Positions 59,715 to 62,375 of a stretch of 62,375 bases of DNA are shown here, piece after piece. Made by a program: the position numbers and the translations under genes. Origin of the DNA: Nitrosomonadales bacterium (lineage in GTDB: Bacteria > Pseudomonadota > Gammaproteobacteria > Burkholderiales > Methylophilaceae); assembly GCA_028344855.1 (NCBI GenBank), contig JAOMCC010000003.1:1-62375 (forward strand), read 5' to 3'. Positions within the stretch are counted from its first letter, which is position 1; each line of letters opens with the position of its first letter. The notes under the pieces were generated by a model. The model worked only from the letters and a program-made list of their open reading frames with translations. It made no database searches and was not told where the DNA came from.

Positions 59715-60617
59715 ATGAAAAAATATTTATTGGTTGGCTTTGTGTTGTTTTCAAATTGTGCTTTTGCATTACTTGAAGACGAAGAAGCAAGAAAGAAAAT
59801 TAATGAAATGCAAAGCCAGCTTAATAATATTGAAAAATCTTTAGAATTTAAGATTAACCAAAAGTTTTCAATAAACTTATCGAAATATAATTCAAAGTTA
59901 AACGAGTTACTTGATAGTGTTGCTAAATTAACTGGAGATGTAGAAGTTTTGCAACACAGAATAAAAAATTCAGAAGAACGACATAAAGTCCTCTATCAAG
60001 AATTAAATGAAAGAATTTTAAAGCTCGAACTGGCACTTGAAGAAAAAATTAGAAACGTTTCTGATCAAGGCCCTGTTGAGAATATTAAACAAAAAATTAA
60101 TTCCAAAGTTCAGCCAGAAGTTCAGCCAGAAGTTCAGCCAGAAGTTCAGTCAGAAGTTCAATCAAAAATTATTCCGCAAACTGATGACCCAGTTATAGAA
60201 AATGGTGACATACCTCCTTTAGTTGATGAAAATATTGAGCTTGATGCATATGCAGAAGCTGATGCATTAATTAGATCAACAAAATATAAAGAAGCCTTTA
60301 AAGCTTTTGACAAATTTATTACAAGTTACCCAAATTCTAATTTATTATCTGATGCAAAATATAAGCTTGGATATTCGCAATTTGCATTAAAAAATTATAA
60401 TGCAGCAATTAAAACATATACTAAGCTAATTAAAATTCATTCTGATAGTCCAATAATACCTGAAGCTATTTATGGTATTGCAAATTGTGAGATTCAATTA
60501 ACAAGAATTACAAAAGCTAAAAAAACTTTAAGAGGCCTAATAAAAAATTATCCACAAGCTGAAATAATCGAAAAAGCGAAAAAAAGACTGAAAGCTCTAG
60601 AATCTATTAAACTTTAA
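59715..60617 (+). CDS. cpoB: Cell division coordinator CpoB (YbgF)
   Basis: 300-aa periplasmic protein with signal peptide (cleavage near CAFA), a coiled-coil trimerisation domain (about residues 30-115), a repetitive linker, and a TolA-binding TPR region starting at YAEADALIRSTKYKEAFKAFDKFI (read in part). It links PBP1B and Tol-Pal during division in E. coli. The linker has VQPE repeats coded by a tandem 12-base repeat. It is the usual last gene of the tol-pal cluster. Confidence 0.93.
   Translation: MKKYLLVGFVLFSNCAFALLEDEEARKKINEMQSQLNNIEKSLEFKINQKFSINLSKYNSKLNELLDSVAKLTGDVEVLQHRIKNSEERHKVLYQELNERILKLELALEEKIRNVSDQGPVENIKQKINSKVQPEVQPEVQPEVQSEVQSKIIPQTDDPVIENGDIPPLVDENIELDAYAEADALIRSTKYKEAFKAFDKFITSYPNSNLLSDAKYKLGYSQFALKNYNAAIKTYTKLIKIHSDSPIIPEAIYGIANCEIQLTRITKAKKTLRGLIKNYPQAEIIEKAKKRLKALESIKL
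60108..60164 (+). repeat. 12-bp tandem repeat inside cpoB
   Basis: GTTCAGCCAGAA is repeated about 4.7 times in frame, the last copies diverged, encoding VQPE VQPE VQPE VQSE VQSK in the linker between coiled coil and TPR domain. Copy number could change by slippage without shifting the frame. Confidence 0.9.
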
Positions 60618-60643
60618 TATCTATTATTAAAAATGAGTTTCAA

Positions 60644-61285
60644 TTGAAGCAATTAAAAGTTAATGAAATTTTCTATTCACTTCAAGGTGAGTCATCCTAC
60701 GTTGGAATTCCTACTATTTTTATAAGATTAACTGGTTGTCCAATGCGATGTGGCTATTGTGATACGTCATATGCTTTTAATGAGGGGAAAAATTTCACTT
60801 TATATGAAATTGAAAAAAATATTTCACAATATAAAACTAAGAATATTACTGTCACTGGTGGTGAGCCCCTCGCTCAAAAAGAATGCTGGGACCTTTTAAA
60901 ATCTCTATGTGATAAAGGACACATAGTTTCATTAGAAACAGGCGGAGCAATTTCTATAAGTAAAATCGATGATCGAGTTAAAATAATTTTAGATATTAAA
61001 ACACCAGGCTCAGGTGAAGAAAAAAATAATCTATGGAGTAATTTAGAATTAATAAAACCAAAAGATGAAATTAAATTTGTTATAACTGATCGTAATGATT
61101 ATATTTGGGCCAAAGAAATTTTAGTCAAAGAAAAATTAAATGAAAAGGCATCTGTATTATTTTCTCCCGTTTATGGAAATATTGAACCAAAAGATTTGGC
61201 TGAATGGATTTTAGATGATCATTTACCGGTTAGATTTCAAATTCAACTTCATAAAATGATTTGGGGGCAAATCCCCGGTGTCTAA
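60644..61285 (+). CDS. queE: 7-carboxy-7-deazaguanine synthase, TTG start
   Basis: Radical SAM enzyme (213 aa) of queuosine synthesis, converting 6-carboxytetrahydropterin to 7-carboxy-7-deazaguanine. The cluster motif is RLTGCPMRCGYCDTSYAF (C-x3-C-x2-C) near residue 32, followed by ITVTGGEPLAQ and LDIKTPGSGEE. Start is TTG; the near ATG is out of frame. It overlaps queC by 8 bases. Confidence 0.95.
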   Translation: MKQLKVNEIFYSLQGESSYVGIPTIFIRLTGCPMRCGYCDTSYAFNEGKNFTLYEIEKNISQYKTKNITVTGGEPLAQKECWDLLKSLCDKGHIVSLETGGAISISKIDDRVKIILDIKTPGSGEEKNNLWSNLELIKPKDEIKFVITDRNDYIWAKEILVKEKLNEKASVLFSPVYGNIEPKDLAEWILDDHLPVRFQIQLHKMIWGQIPGV

Positions 61286-61952
61286 AAAAGCAATTATTCT
61301 ATTATCGGGTGGGCTGGATTCAACAACAGTTTTGGCAATTGCTAAATCGCAAGGTTACGAATGTTATGCTATGACAATAAATTATCAACAAAGACATAGC
61401 TCTGAAATAGAAGCAGCAAAAAAAATCGCTAATTTATATAGTGCAAAAGATTTTAAAATTGTTGATATAAATTTGAGTTGGTTAAAAAGTTCAGCATTAA
61501 CAAATAAAGAAATTAATATTCCAGAAAATGCTCCAACAGGTATACCAGTAACATATGTTCCAGCTCGTAACACAATAATGATGACCTTGGCATTAGCTTG
61601 GGCAGAAACTATTAATAGCCAAGATATTTTTATAGGGGTAAATTCCATCGATTACTCCGGATATCCTGATTGCCGACCGGAGTATATAGAAAGTTTTCAA
61701 AAAATGGCAAATTTAGCAACAAAGGCAGCAATTGAAGGGAATAAGATTAAAATACATGCTCCTTTAATTAAATTAACTAAAGCGGAAATAATTCATGAAG
61801 GAATAAAAAATAAAGTTGACTATGCGATGACAATTTCTTGTTATCAGGCTTCAGAAAATGGTTTAGCTTGTGGTAAGTGTGACTCATGTAGACTTCGAAA
61901 AGATGGATTTAAATCTGCAAATATAAAAGATCCAACAAAGTATAAGATTTAA
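61278..61952 (+). CDS. queC: 7-cyano-7-deazaguanine synthase, GTG start
   Basis: ATP-dependent enzyme (224 aa) turning 7-carboxy-7-deazaguanine into preQ0. PP-loop ILLSGGLDSTTVLAIAKSQG at the N-terminus, TYVPARNTIMMTLALAWAE, and the zinc site CYQASENGLACGKCDSCRLRKDGF near the end. Start is GTG at 61278 within the queE end. queD and queF are not in the window. Confidence 0.96.
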   Translation: MSKKAIILLSGGLDSTTVLAIAKSQGYECYAMTINYQQRHSSEIEAAKKIANLYSAKDFKIVDINLSWLKSSALTNKEINIPENAPTGIPVTYVPARNTIMMTLALAWAETINSQDIFIGVNSIDYSGYPDCRPEYIESFQKMANLATKAAIEGNKIKIHAPLIKLTKAEIIHEGIKNKVDYAMTISCYQASENGLACGKCDSCRLRKDGFKSANIKDPTKYKI

Positions 61953-61999
61953 ATATAAAAATTAAGCTATTAAAAAATTTTTAGGAAATATTAATTAAC

Positions 62000-62029
62000 T
62001 TGCCAAATATAGCTAAAATAGCGTAAAAT
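62000..62029 (+). promoter_or_regulatory. Probable sigma-70 promoter of rpsP
   Basis: TTGCCA at 62000-62005 and TAAAAT at 62024-62029 with an 18-base spacer, about 45 bases before the rpsP ATG. It is a reasonable match and lies in the only sizeable gap before a ribosomal protein operon. Confidence 0.5.
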
Positions 62030-62073
62030 TTTGCCCTTTCTAAAGAAAACAATTAAATTAAAGAGATTAAATT

Positions 62074-62375
62074 ATGGTGGTTATTAGGCTTTCAAGAAGT
62101 GGCAACAAAAACAGACCTTATTTCAATGTAGTAGTAGCAGATTCTAGAAAACCTCGAGATGGGCGTTTTATTGAGAGAATCGGTTTTTATAACCCAATGG
62201 CTAGAGAAGGTTCTGAAACATTAAGATTAGAGACAGATAGAATTGAATACTGGCAAGAACACGGGGCCTTATTATCAGAAACAATGACTAGAATTGTAAA
62301 ACTTCATGCTAAAGGGCCTGAAGGTTTAGTAGAGATGAAAAAAAATGATGTAAAAAAATCTGCATCAAAAAAAGC
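62074..62375 (+). CDS. rpsP: 30S ribosomal protein S16, 3' end cut by window
   Basis: About 100 codons are visible and no stop is reached. [40 protein letters not shown] is the S16 core (read in part), followed by [22 protein letters not shown]. The Lys-rich end ([12 protein letters not shown]) suggests a longer C-terminal tail than E. coli S16. It is absent from the ORF track. It normally heads rpsP-rimM-trmD-rplS. Confidence 0.95.
   Translation, partial: MVVIRLSRSGNKNRPYFNVVVADSRKPRDGRFIERIGFYNPMAREGSETLRLETDRIEYWQEHGALLSETMTRIVKLHAKGPEGLVEMKKNDVKKSASKK

Overview
The window looks like a piece of the chromosome of a very small, AT-rich betaproteobacterium. The best fit is a streamlined methylotroph of the Methylophilales (OM43 / Methylopumilus type). 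This assignment is inference from gene order (mreBCD-mrdA-rodA-rlpA-ybeD-lipBA, gatCAB, metXW-ampG, rpe-trpEGDC, aroKB-dgt, ruvCAB-tol-pal), betaproteobacterial-style proteins (GshA type, MetX/MetW) and very tight packing. No rRNA, tRNA, CRISPR array, prophage or insertion sequence was seen. No stretch longer than about 220 bases lacks a gene; the largest gaps lie before the porin (36232-36450) and between glnA and aroE (43775-43991).

Layout. Positions 1-13845 are one long minus-strand block, with many genes overlapping. Read in the direction of transcription it runs: cell-shape and wall genes (mreB, mreC, mreD, mrdA, rodA, rlpA), ybeD, lipoate genes (lipB, lipA), glutathione genes (gshA, gshB), an ApbE / NusG-II / Gx-transporter trio, a small LptM-type lipoprotein, lysA and a partial ispH. 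Positions 13966-17142 hold gatCAB. Positions 17135-24786 hold pyrE, xth (plus strand), an AmpG-like permease, metW, metX, prmC, prfA and hemA. Positions 24881-30483 are a plus-strand run of rpe, trpE, trpG, trpD, trpC and hemB. A conserved orphan and mrcA follow on the minus strand, then aroK, aroB and dgt. Next come a strongly expressed-looking porin with its own terminator and a TPR-glycosyltransferase-like gene. The nitrogen block ntrC, ntrB, glnA (minus) has a readable sigma-54/NtrC control region and is divergent from aroE. After uvrA (minus) and ssb (plus), the rest is plus strand: fmdB-like, DUF502, aspS, a VOC protein, a glycosyltransferase, yjbQ, yebC, ruvCAB, ybgC, tolQRAB, pal, cpoB, queE, queC and the start of rpsP.

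Themes. Cell envelope growth and division are heavily represented (Mre/Rod, PBP2, PBP1A, RlpA, Tol-Pal). Nitrogen assimilation keeps full NtrBC/sigma-54 control, which is notable in a compact genome. Several conserved neighbourhoods appear trimmed: no pilMNOPQ between mrcA and aroK, no dacA-type gene between rlpA and ybeD, no gph between rpe and trpE. The most unusual system is the overlapping ApbE-NusG_II-Gx trio. It resembles the core of extracytosolic flavin-based electron transfer loci (EetA/EetB plus flavinyl transferase), but no flavinylated acceptor is visible in the window. Other highlights are a ruvC that appears to start at AUU and a perfect 22-bp palindrome plus tandem repeats ahead of the porin.
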